From: Gemmatimonadota bacterium
GTDB taxonomy: Bacteria; Gemmatimonadota; Gemmatimonadetes; Gemmatimonadales; Gemmatimonadaceae
Assembly: GCA_003142495.1 (NCBI GenBank)
Contig: PLMM01000170.1
Coordinates: 708 to 7,438, forward strand
DNA length: 6,731 bases
Direction: 5' to 3'
Shown piece by piece: positions 1 to 5,836 of this stretch; positions within the stretch are counted from its first letter, which is position 1, and each line of letters starts with the position of its first letter. A model generated the notes under the pieces. The model was not told the DNA's origin, did not search any database, and worked only from the letters and a program-made list of their open reading frames with translations. Made by a program: the position numbers and the translations under genes.

Positions 1-374
1 ACCTGCTGCGCGCGCGCGAGCACGCGCGTCTTCGTCGTCGTCGGCCGCGACGACTCGACGATCGAAGCATCGGGAGCTCCGATCTCTCCTAGCATGAGAC
101 GCAGCGACGCCGCGCTCGCATCCGCGCCAACCACACACACCAGTTCGCAATGCGCGCCGAGCGCGACCACATTCTGCGCGACGTTCGCAGCGCCGCCGAG
201 CGCCATCCGCTTCTCGCGCACCCGCACGACCGGCACTGGTGCCTCTGGCGAAATGCGATCGACATCGCCGCGCAGATAGACGTCGAGCATCGCGTCGCCG
301 ATCACGGCTATTTTTCGTCCCGCTGCGGCATCGAGGAGCGCCGACAGCCGGTCGCGCGCGAGAAGAGGTTGCAT
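1..374 (-). CDS. rfaE1: D-glycero-beta-D-manno-heptose-7-phosphate kinase (RfaE1/HldE kinase domain), N-terminal part
   Basis: Reading the minus strand from the ATG at 374-372 gives 124 uninterrupted codons up to the window edge. The product is recognisable as the N-terminus of the PfkB/ribokinase-family kinase that phosphorylates heptose-7-phosphate at C1, a cytoplasmic step in making ADP-heptose for the LPS inner core. Visible landmarks are GDAMLDVYLRGDVDRISPEA at residues 26-45, the PfkB glycine signature LGGAANVAQNV at about 59-69, a VGADAS segment at 82-87 and RPTTTKTRVLARAQQ at 110-124; the last is very typical of RfaE1/HldE. The C-terminal half, including the PfkB catalytic Asp signature, lies outside the window. 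I therefore cannot tell a single-domain kinase (about 330 residues) from bifunctional HldE (about 470, with a cytidylyltransferase domain). The gene is divergent from the mla cluster. The start is supported because conserved sequence begins about 20 residues in and no Shine-Dalgarno fits another start. Confidence 0.9.
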   Translation of the reverse strand, partial: MQPLLARDRLSALLDAAAGRKIAVIGDAMLDVYLRGDVDRISPEAPVPVVRVREKRMALGGAANVAQNVVALGAHCELVCVVGADASAASLRLMLGEIGAPDASIVESSRPTTTKTRVLARAQQ

Positions 375-545
375 GGGCGGGTAAGCTACGGCACGCGAAG
401 CACCCTCACTAGATTGATGCGCAGCGGGCTCGGGCACGCGCCTTGCCCTTTCACCACACCGGTTTGGAACTCCCCGGCAACGGGATCACCCTCGCGCGGG
501 CTGCGATTGGCTGGCTTTTTCGAAAGCATCAATGACGGCGCGAAA
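375..545. other. divergent intergenic region between rfaE1 and mlaE
   Basis: This 171-base stretch separates the two divergent start codons and must hold the promoters for both directions unless mlaE starts further upstream. I see no conserved protein on either strand, no tRNA and no strong terminator. A weak 5-base inverted repeat, TTGCC at 443-447 with GGCAA at 476-480, is too short and too widely spaced to call. The plus-strand frame of mlaE stays open through the whole region, but its translation here is low-complexity and resembles no MlaE N-terminus, so most of it is probably untranslated. A TTG at 507 is the only reasonable alternative mlaE start inside it. Confidence 0.6.
383..388 (-). 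promoter_or_regulatory. possible -10 box of rfaE1 (TAGCTT)
   Basis: On the minus strand the hexamer TAGCTT fits the relaxed TAnnnT form of a sigma-70 -10 element and ends 8 bases before the rfaE1 ATG, which would give a leaderless or very short-leader transcript. The same nine bases, GTAAGCTAC at 381-389, read TAAGCT on the plus strand and could face mlaE. No good -35 box is visible, so this is only a suggestion. Confidence 0.2.
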
Positions 546-1316
546 ATGCGGGTGCTGGCGGTCCAAGAGTATTTTGGACTCGCCGCGAAGGCCGTCCGCT
601 TCATGTTCGCCCGACCGTTCTACCTCGGCGACGTGGTGCAGCAGATGGACGCGATCGGCGTCGAGTCCCTCGGCATCGTGCTCCTCACCGGTTTCTTCAC
701 GGGGATGGTGCTCGCGCTCCAGACGTCCGTGCAGATGGCGCAGTTCGGCGCCACGATGTACATCGGCCGGCTCGTCACCGCCTCGATGGTCCGCGAGCTC
801 GGCCCGGTGCTCGCCGCGATCCTCGTCGCCGGCCGCGTCGGCTCCGGGATAGCGGCGCAAATCGGCTCCATGCGCGTCACCGAGCAGATCGATGCGCTCA
901 ACACGCTCGGCGTCGACCCGATCAAGAAGCTCGTCACGCCGCGACTGATCGCCGCGCTGATCATGATGCCGGTGCTCACGATTTTGAGCGACACGGTCGG
1001 CATCGGCGGCGGCAACGTGATCGCCACCGCGTACGTGGGCATTCCCACGGGGCTCTACTGGCGCACGGTGTGGGAGCAGATCGCGTCGGGCGGATTCATT
1101 CTCCACTACATCCCCGCCGACTTCGTGCAGGGACTCACCAAGCCATTCGTCTTCGGCGGCATCATCGCGATCACCGGCTGCTACTTCGGCATCAACACGA
1201 AGGGCGGCACCGAAGGCGTCGGTAACGCGACCACGCGCACTGTCGTCGTCGCGAGTGTCATGATTCTCGTCGTCGATTATTTCCTCACGCAGGTTCTGCT
1301 CTTCCTGTTCGGATGA
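546..1316 (+). CDS. mlaE: MlaE-type lipid ABC transporter permease
   Basis: This is the inner-membrane permease of an Mla/MCE lipid transporter, which moves phospholipid between the inner membrane and the MlaD ring. With the ATG at 546 it has 256 residues, close to E. coli MlaE (260). It shows an amphipathic N-terminal region (about 10-26), then hydrophobic segments near 40-60, 86-104, 133-156, 198-215 and 233-255. Family motifs are RELGPVLAAILVAGRVGS at 83-100, the MRVTEQIDALNTLGVDP loop at 109-125 that contacts the ATPase, and TTRTVVVAS near 229-237. The frame is open back to position 150, but that upstream part overlaps rfaE1 in antisense and does not look like protein. ATG 546 has only a weak purine stretch upstream; TTG 507 would add 13 residues and cannot be excluded. 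The gene ends in an ATGA overlap with mlaF, so translation is probably coupled. Confidence 0.93.
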   Translation: MRVLAVQEYFGLAAKAVRFMFARPFYLGDVVQQMDAIGVESLGIVLLTGFFTGMVLALQTSVQMAQFGATMYIGRLVTASMVRELGPVLAAILVAGRVGSGIAAQIGSMRVTEQIDALNTLGVDPIKKLVTPRLIAALIMMPVLTILSDTVGIGGGNVIATAYVGIPTGLYWRTVWEQIASGGFILHYIPADFVQGLTKPFVFGGIIAITGCYFGINTKGGTEGVGNATTRTVVVASVMILVVDYFLTQVLLFLFG

Positions 1317-2230
1317 CCGATACGCCTGGCGACACCAAGGGCGCTCCGGCGCCGCCCGAGCGCGAAGAGGAACGGCGCGCGAATCCCGAGGAAGACGGCG
1401 AGCCGCGTCTCCGCAGGGCCGAGGATGAGTTGCGCGCGCGCTTCGCCGAGGAGCTGCAGGAGGGCGAGGAGACGCAGGAGCGTATCGGCGCGTCGCGCGA
1501 GGCAATCGTCGAGCTGGATCACGTCTCGCTCGCCTTCGATCGCCCGATCCTCGAGAACGTCTCGCTAGTCGCACGCCGCGGCGAGACGATCGTCATCGCC
1601 GGCGAATCCGGAACGGGAAAATCGACGATTCTCAAGCTCATCCTGCGCCTGTTGGCCCCGGACTCGGGGCGCGTCATCGTCGATGGCGAAGTGCTCAACG
1701 ACGTCACCTACGAAGAAGCGCTCGTCATTCGCCAGAAGATGGGGATGGTCTTTCAGGGCGCCGCGCTCTTCGACTCGATGTCGGTGTTCGAGAACATCGC
1801 CTTTCCGCTGCGCGAGCACACGACACTCAACGAGGATGAGATCGAGGCGCGTGTGCGCGAGAAGCTCGAGTTCGTCGATCTCGAGCCGGATCGCGTGATG
1901 GGTCAGCTGCCGGCAGAGCTGTCGGGCGGAATGAAGAAGCGCGTCGGCATCGCGCGTGGCATGGCGGTGAATCCCGCGATCATGCTCTACGATGAGCCGA
2001 CATCGGGGCTCGATCCGCTCACCACCGGCACGATCACTCGGTTGGTCATGAAGCTGCAGCGCGAGCTCAAGGTGACGAGCGTCGTCGTCAGTCACGACAT
2101 TCGCTCGGCCTTCCGCATGGCGACCAAGATTGCGCTGCTCGCGGAAAGGAGAATTGTATTCTTCGGCTCACCGGAAGAGATGACGGCGAGCCAGGATCGG
2201 TACGTGCAGGACTTCCTCGGAGGAGTTTGA
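1313..2230 (+). CDS. mlaF: MlaF-type ABC transporter ATP-binding protein
   Basis: This is the cytoplasmic ATPase that powers the MlaE/MlaD lipid transporter. All nucleotide-binding motifs are intact: Walker A GESGTGKST at residues 97-105, Q-loop Gln148 in GMVFQG, ABC signature LSGGMKKR at 203-210, Walker B IMLYDEPTSGLDP at 223-235 and H-loop His261 in VVSHD. The GAALFDSMSVFENIAFPLRE stretch after the Q-loop and LSGGMKKRVGIARG are characteristic of the MlaF/Ttg2A group rather than of other ABC ATPases. The protein has 305 residues against about 270 for E. coli MlaF. The excess is a very charged N-terminal extension (residues 1-63, rich in Glu and Arg) before the core begins at AIVELDHVSLAF. 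The ATG overlaps the mlaE stop by 4 bases. The only in-frame near-cognate start inside the extension that I noticed is TTG at 1430 (residue 40). mlaD follows after 4 bases. Confidence 0.94.
   Translation: MTDTPGDTKGAPAPPEREEERRANPEEDGEPRLRRAEDELRARFAEELQEGEETQERIGASREAIVELDHVSLAFDRPILENVSLVARRGETIVIAGESGTGKSTILKLILRLLAPDSGRVIVDGEVLNDVTYEEALVIRQKMGMVFQGAALFDSMSVFENIAFPLREHTTLNEDEIEARVREKLEFVDLEPDRVMGQLPAELSGGMKKRVGIARGMAVNPAIMLYDEPTSGLDPLTTGTITRLVMKLQRELKVTSVVVSHDIRSAFRMATKIALLAERRIVFFGSPEEMTASQDRYVQDFLGGV
2219..2225 (+). promoter_or_regulatory. strong Shine-Dalgarno for mlaD (GGAGGAG)
   Basis: GGAGGAG lies 9 bases before the mlaD ATG and within the last codons of mlaF. It is a near-perfect anti-16S match and fixes the mlaD start. 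mlaE and mlaF lack such a site, so MlaD may be made in higher amounts, as expected for a subunit that forms a hexameric ring in known Mla complexes. Confidence 0.75.
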
Positions 2231-2234
2231 GGTC

Positions 2235-3212
2235 ATGAAACGCTCTACGTTCATCACCTGGGACGAGCTCAAGGTCGGCGCGCTGATTCTGGCCGCGATC
2301 GCGATCCTCACCATCGCCGTTGTGAAGCTGGGCGAAGCGGCGGATCTCTTCACCAAGCGATACACGCTCGTCACCTTCCTCTCCAACTCGAACGGCTTGC
2401 AGAAGGGTGGCACCGTGACGCTCGCCGGCCAGCTCGCCGGCAACGTGAAGGCGATCGAATTCCTTCCTCCCTCCGGCGACACGACGCGCAATCTGCGCGT
2501 CACGCTCGACGTCGAGGTCAAGCTGCGCAACCTCATTCGCGAAGACTCGCGCATCAAGCTCAAGTCGCTCGGCCTCCTCGGCGACAAGGTGCTCGACATC
2601 TCGCCCGGCACGCCGCGCTTTGCTGTACTCCCCGCGGGCGACACGATCCAGAGTCTCCCCTCGCTCGACTACGAGGCGATGCTGACGCAGGCCAACGGCG
2701 CGCTCGCCGACGTCGTCTCGCTCACGCACGATCTCAAGTCGATCACGGGTGGCATTGCGCACGGCGACGGCACGATGGGGCAGCTCATCAACAGCCGCAC
2801 GCTCTACGATCAGCTCAACGGCACGCTCACGCACATGAACTCCGTGCTCGGTCGGCTCGATCGCCCGAACGGGAGCTTCGGCAAAATGGTAGACGATCCG
2901 GCCCTCTACAACCATCTCGTCGACGTCACCGCGCAGCTCGACACCGTGCTCGCGCAGCTGCACTCGTCGCACAGCAGCGTGGGCCGGCTGCTCACCGACG
3001 ACACGCTGTACACGCACATGGTCTCGGTCACCTCGCAGGCGGACTCGCTGTTGCGCGCGCTGTCGACGGGGAACGGCACCGCCGGTCGCATCATCAATGA
3101 CCCGGCGCTCTACGACAAGTTGAACAAGACGCTCACCGATCTCGGCGCGATCCTCGAGGACGTGCGCAAGAATCCGCGCAAGTACACGAAGGGGATGGTC
3201 AAGGTCTTCTAG
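2235..3212 (+). CDS. mlaD: MlaD-type MCE domain lipid-binding protein with a repeated C-terminal region
   Basis: This is the periplasmic, membrane-anchored substrate-binding subunit of the lipid transporter; homologues form a hexameric ring with a central lipid channel. Residues 13-31 form a single N-terminal membrane helix (VGALILAAIAILTIAVVKL), with Lys/Arg before it consistent with an N-in anchor. The MCE domain follows at about 43-124: LVTFLSNSNGLQKGGTVTLA, then VKAIEF, and at its end KLKSLGLLGDKVLDISPGTP. The protein has 325 residues, far longer than E. coli MlaD (183). The excess is a predicted helical C-terminal region with four tandem 34-residue units (179-314), ending in RKNPRKYTKGMVKVF. 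A closing NPRKY-like tail is common in MlaD proteins of phyla that lack MlaC. The gene is preceded by a strong ribosome binding site and is the third gene of mlaEFD. No mlaC, mlaB or mlaA is in view. Confidence 0.93.
   Translation: MKRSTFITWDELKVGALILAAIAILTIAVVKLGEAADLFTKRYTLVTFLSNSNGLQKGGTVTLAGQLAGNVKAIEFLPPSGDTTRNLRVTLDVEVKLRNLIREDSRIKLKSLGLLGDKVLDISPGTPRFAVLPAGDTIQSLPSLDYEAMLTQANGALADVVSLTHDLKSITGGIAHGDGTMGQLINSRTLYDQLNGTLTHMNSVLGRLDRPNGSFGKMVDDPALYNHLVDVTAQLDTVLAQLHSSHSSVGRLLTDDTLYTHMVSVTSQADSLLRALSTGNGTAGRIINDPALYDKLNKTLTDLGAILEDVRKNPRKYTKGMVKVF
2769..3176 (+). repeat. four tandem 34-residue (102-base) protein repeats in MlaD
   Basis: Four units start at MlaD residues 179, 213, 247 and 281, spaced by exactly 34 residues. 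Their opening motifs are GTMGQLINSRTLYDQL, GSFGKMVDDPALYNHL, SSVGRLLTDDTLYTHM and GTAGRIINDPALYDKL. The invariant Gly falls at 182, 216, 250 and 284, and the invariant Leu-Tyr at 190-191, 224-225, 258-259 and 292-293. Each unit continues with a heptad-like helix (such as LTHMNSVLGRL or LTDLGAILEDV). The DNA itself has diverged, so this is an old protein-level repeat and not a recent tandem duplication. The residues just before the first unit may be a further, worn half-unit. Confidence 0.88.
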
Positions 3213-3242
3213 CGACGTCTGTCGCGACGCCGACGGCGGCGG

Positions 3243-3248
3243 TAAGCT
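3243..3248 (+). promoter_or_regulatory. possible -10 box of the EamA gene (TAAGCT)
   Basis: TAAGCT fits TAnnnT and ends 10 bases before the ATG at 3259. The 46-base gap after mlaD has no clear Shine-Dalgarno at the right distance, so a short-leader or leaderless transcript is possible. The sequence GGTAAGCT also occurs at 380-387 upstream of rfaE1/mlaE. Only a poor -35 candidate (CTGTCG at 3219-3224, 18-base spacer) is visible. Confidence 0.22.
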
Positions 3249-3258
3249 GTCGCATCTC

Positions 3259-4185
3259 ATGCGACCATCGAACCGCGTTGTCCTCGGCGTGCTGGCGTTG
3301 TCGGTAGTCGGCATCTCCTTCGCCGGGCCGCTCATTCGGCTCTCGCACGCGCACGCGGTCGTGATCGCGACGTGGCGATTGTTCTTCTCGCTGATCATTG
3401 TCGGCGTCGCGCTGATGGTCACGGGCGGATGGCGGCAGTGGCGCACGCTCGATCGCGCGGGGCTCGCGCTCGCGGCCGGCGCCGGTGTGCTCCTCGCACT
3501 CCACTTCTGGGCGTGGAACGCCTCGATCGCGCTCACCACCATTGCCGCATCGACGGTGCTCGTCGACCTCCAGCCCGTCATCGTCGCCGGCGCTTCGGCG
3601 GTGCTGCTCGAGGAGGCGCCCTCGCGCCGCCAGTGGCTGGGCATCACCCTCGCCGTGTGCGGCGCCGCGGTGCTCGGGTCGGCAGATTGGGGCGGCCCCG
3701 GCGCCCACAACAACAAGGCGTTCATCGGCGATCTGCTCGCGTTCGGCGGCGGAGTCGCGGGGGCGTTCTATTACCTTACGGGGCGTCGCGTGCGGCGGCG
3801 GCTGGACCTCTGGCCGTACGTGGCGATCGTCTACGGCGTCTGCTTTCTGACGCTGCTCTCGATCTCGGTGGCGGCGCATCTGCCGCTCATGCATCAGCCG
3901 CCGCGCGAGCTCGCGATCTTCGCAGCGCTGGCCGTCGGACCGATGCTGCTCGGACACACGGGGATGAACTGGGCGGTGAAGTACGCGCCCGCGTTCGTCG
4001 TGAACCTCACTGTGCTGGGCGAACCGATCGGCGCGACGATTTTGGCGGCGTTGCTGCCGGGAATTCGCGAGACGCCGTCGGGGCGCGCGCTCGCTGGCTT
4101 TGCGCTCGTGCTGCTCGGAATACTGGTCGCGGTGATGAACACCGCGGTGACCTCCGGAGGAAAGGCTGTCAGCGAATCGGTATGA
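3259..4185 (+). CDS. EamA/DMT-family transporter (probable metabolite exporter)
   Basis: The product is an inner-membrane protein of 308 residues with ten predicted helices, at about 6-25, 35-55, 67-87, 93-117, 124-141, 155-173, 185-206, 216-234, 243-266 and 277-295. This is the two-times-five layout of the drug/metabolite transporter superfamily. Both EamA repeats show the usual helix 4/5 hallmarks: DLQPVIVAGASAVLLEEAPS at 103-122 in the first half, and NLTVLGEPIGATILAALLPG at 249-268 in the second. Family members export amino acids, nucleotides or other small metabolites, often driven by protons. The substrate cannot be read from the sequence, so no gene symbol is given. The asparaginase reading frame overlaps the gene's 3' end, which hints at a shared role in amino-acid handling (inference). 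The ATG at 3259 puts the first helix at the normal distance from the N-terminus; no strong ribosome binding site precedes it. Confidence 0.88.
   Translation: MRPSNRVVLGVLALSVVGISFAGPLIRLSHAHAVVIATWRLFFSLIIVGVALMVTGGWRQWRTLDRAGLALAAGAGVLLALHFWAWNASIALTTIAASTVLVDLQPVIVAGASAVLLEEAPSRRQWLGITLAVCGAAVLGSADWGGPGAHNNKAFIGDLLAFGGGVAGAFYYLTGRRVRRRLDLWPYVAIVYGVCFLTLLSISVAAHLPLMHQPPRELAIFAALAVGPMLLGHTGMNWAVKYAPAFVVNLTVLGEPIGATILAALLPGIRETPSGRALAGFALVLLGILVAVMNTAVTSGGKAVSESV
4156..4165 (+). promoter_or_regulatory. Shine-Dalgarno inside the EamA gene, serving the asparaginase
   Basis: GGAGGAAAGG lies within the last codons of the EamA gene. GGAGG (4156-4160) is 5 bases before a CTG codon in the asparaginase frame (4166-4168). 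No in-frame ATG, GTG or TTG exists between this site and the GTG at 4235, which is about 75 bases away and too far to be served by it. The site is therefore the main support for the CTG start. Confidence 0.55.
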
Positions 4186-5161
4186 GCTCGATGTAGTCGC
4201 CACGCGAGGGGATACGATCGAGTCGCGCCACCATGTGCACGCGATCGTGTGCGACGCCGAGGGCGAGATGCTCGGCAGCGCGGGCGACCCGTCCTATCTG
4301 ACAGTGTGGCGCTCCTGCGCGAAGCCATTTCAGCTCTTTTCCTTCGTCGAGTCCGGCGGTTTCGACGCATGCGGGTGGGGAAGCGAAGAGATGGCGCTCG
4401 CGTGCGCGTCGCACGGCGGCGAGCCCGAACACGTCGAGCTCGCGGCGCGAATGCTGGACTCGATCGGACTCGAGGAGGGCGATCTCGCCTGCGGTGCGCA
4501 CGAGCCGATGACGCGGCGGGGCGTTCGGCTGATGCATCAGGCCGGGCTTTCTCCCTCCCGACTGCACAACAACTGCTCGGGAAAGCACGCCGGGATGCTC
4601 GCCTTCGCGCGCGGGCAGTCGTGGTCGACGCTCGGCTACGAGCGCCTCGGCCACGAGGTGCAGAACCGCGCGCTCGCCCAGATTGCCCGGTGGAGCGGCA
4701 GCCCGCGCGACGACATGGCGCTGATGGTCGACGGCTGCGGCGTCGTGGCGGTGGGGCTGCCGCTCGGCGCGCTGGCGATCGCTTTTGCGCGCCTTGGCGC
4801 GGCGGCGGAGATGGGCGACGAGGTGCCGGTGCGGATTCTGGCAGCGATCGCGGCACATCCGTTTCTTTTTGGCGGAACCGACCGGTTCGATACGGTATTA
4901 GTGGAGGAATCCGCGGGGCGGCTGATCAGCAAGGTCGGCGCGGAGGGGGTGCACGCGGTTACCATACCTGCAGAGGGAATTGCAGTCGCGATCAAGGTGG
5001 AGGACGGCGCAACCCGCGCCCAGCACCCGGCACTACTGAAACTCCTGCAGCTCCTCGGCGTCCTGCCTGAGGAGCTTTCACCGCGACTCGCGGCCTTTGC
5101 CCGCACGCCGATCATGAATACACGCAACGAGCTCGTCGGCGAAGTACGCGTGGCGAGCTGA
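4166..5161 (+). CDS. class 3 (Rhizobium etli-type) L-asparaginase, probable CTG start
   Basis: The enzyme hydrolyses L-asparagine to aspartate and ammonia. It belongs to the Asparaginase_II family (R. etli ReAV type), unrelated to E. coli AnsA/AnsB. With a CTG start the protein has 331 residues. Landmarks are RSCAKPFQ at 49-56 (Ser50/Lys53, the SxxK pair), ACASHGGEPEHVE at 79-91 (Ser82), HNNCSGKHAGM at 134-144 (Cys137, Lys140), VDGCGV at 188-193 (Cys191) and SKVGAEG at 255-261. From memory of ReAV (Ser48, Lys51, Ser80, Cys135, Lys138, Cys189), each of these residues is shifted by +2, so the catalytic Ser-Lys pairs and the metal-site Cys/Lys/Cys appear complete. The first ATG/GTG/TTG in frame is GTG 4235, but starting there would delete YELDVVATRGDTIESRH, which matches the family's conserved first strand (EVTRGxxxES). 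The frame is open back to 4151, and CTG 4166 sits 5 bases after GGAGG. The gene overlaps the exporter gene by 20 bases. Confidence 0.85.
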   Translation: MSANRYELDVVATRGDTIESRHHVHAIVCDAEGEMLGSAGDPSYLTVWRSCAKPFQLFSFVESGGFDACGWGSEEMALACASHGGEPEHVELAARMLDSIGLEEGDLACGAHEPMTRRGVRLMHQAGLSPSRLHNNCSGKHAGMLAFARGQSWSTLGYERLGHEVQNRALAQIARWSGSPRDDMALMVDGCGVVAVGLPLGALAIAFARLGAAAEMGDEVPVRILAAIAAHPFLFGGTDRFDTVLVEESAGRLISKVGAEGVHAVTIPAEGIAVAIKVEDGATRAQHPALLKLLQLLGVLPEELSPRLAAFARTPIMNTRNELVGEVRVAS

Positions 5162-5197
5162 CGTGCGCCAATTCTCGATACCTTCCGCGACATCACG

Positions 5198-5836
5198 ATG
5201 ACGTCTCTGACCGAAACGGAAACAGCTTATACCTCGCTCGATGCGCCAACGGCGCAGCTCATCGATCTCGCTGCGGTGCTCGCGGCGGGAGCGGAAGGCG
5301 AAATGCGCTCGTCGCTCGAGGCGGCGGCTAAAGGGAGCGTCGATCCCGTTTGGGTGGAGGAGCTGGTATTGCAGACGTACCTGTTTGCGGGATTCCCGCG
5401 CACGCTCAACGGCATGCGGCTGTGGCGCCGCGCGTCGAATCGAGTGGTGGAAACGGCGGACTTCGAGGAATCGCTCTCGTCGCTGTGGACGTCGCGCGGC
5501 GAGAAGACCTGTGAGGAAGTGTACGGTACGCTGTACAAGCGGCTGCGCGCGAACATCCGCAGCCTGCACCCTGCACTCGATACCTGGATGATCGATCTCT
5601 ACGGCCGAGTGCTGGGCAGGCCGGGGCTCGATCTCAAGCGGCGGGAGCTGTGCATCGTGGCGGTGTGCGCGGCGCTCGAGCAGGATCGCCAGCTGCACTC
5701 GCATCTGCACGGCGCCCTCAACGCGGGCGCGAGCCCGGAAGAGGTGGACGAGACGCTTCGCATCGTGGCGCCGAGGATGAGTGCGGAGTCGAGTCATCGC
5801 TACTCGCTACTCTGGACGCGGGTGCGTCGCTCGTGA
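5198..5836 (+). CDS. carboxymuconolactone decarboxylase-like (AhpD-like fold) protein with two related halves
   Basis: The product is a soluble protein of 212 residues of the CMD/AhpD-like superfamily. The C-terminal half is the clearer match: RRELCIVAVCAALEQDRQLH from about 148, then HLHGALNAGASPEEVDETLR. The N-terminal half (21-78) has the same pattern, with AAVLAAGAEG, then DPVWVEELVLQTYLFAGFPR, typical of CMD domains. The halves align with a constant offset of 130 residues (Pro50/Pro180, Trp76/Trp206). A linker (79-150) contains EEVYGTLYKRLRANIRSLHP and WMIDLYGRVLGRPGLDL. Neither half has the CxxC pair of AhpD-type peroxidase partners, so a thiol peroxidase role is unlikely. The C-terminal half keeps His167, His169 and Glu residues seen in decarboxylase-like members. 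The true reaction is unknown. The gene lies 36 bases after the asparaginase, has no clear Shine-Dalgarno, and ends in a GTGA overlap with obg. Confidence 0.8.
   Translation: MTSLTETETAYTSLDAPTAQLIDLAAVLAAGAEGEMRSSLEAAAKGSVDPVWVEELVLQTYLFAGFPRTLNGMRLWRRASNRVVETADFEESLSSLWTSRGEKTCEEVYGTLYKRLRANIRSLHPALDTWMIDLYGRVLGRPGLDLKRRELCIVAVCAALEQDRQLHSHLHGALNAGASPEEVDETLRIVAPRMSAESSHRYSLLWTRVRRS

Noticed and set aside
443..480. Inverted repeat TTGCC/GGCAA as an operator or terminator
   Set aside because: Five-base arms separated by 28 bases are expected by chance in sequence of this composition.
150..545. An N-terminal extension of MlaE by 132 residues, because the frame is open from 150
   Set aside because: Positions 150-374 are antisense to a clearly conserved rfaE1, and the extension's translation has no MlaE character; the MlaE family starts near 546.
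486..1574. Long minus-strand open frame opposite mlaE and the start of mlaF
   Set aside because: It is an Arg/Asp/Glu/His-rich mirror of GC-rich coding sequence, with no recognisable domain; the plus-strand genes there are certain.
3213..3258. A terminator after mlaD
   Set aside because: GTCGCGAC and nearby GC-rich bases can pair, but the stem is short and no T-run follows, so a terminator is not supported.
2088..3725. 545-codon minus-strand open frame across mlaD and the start of the EamA gene
   Set aside because: Its composition is that of an antisense shadow and it spans two well-supported plus-strand genes and their gap.
3199..4856. Minus-strand open frames opposite the EamA and asparaginase genes
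   Set aside because: Low-complexity Arg/Ala/Pro-rich products without family motifs; they arise from the third-position GC bias of the sense genes.
4235..5161. Asparaginase starting at GTG 4235
   Set aside because: This start would remove the conserved first strand and has no ribosome binding site just upstream; see the CTG alternative.
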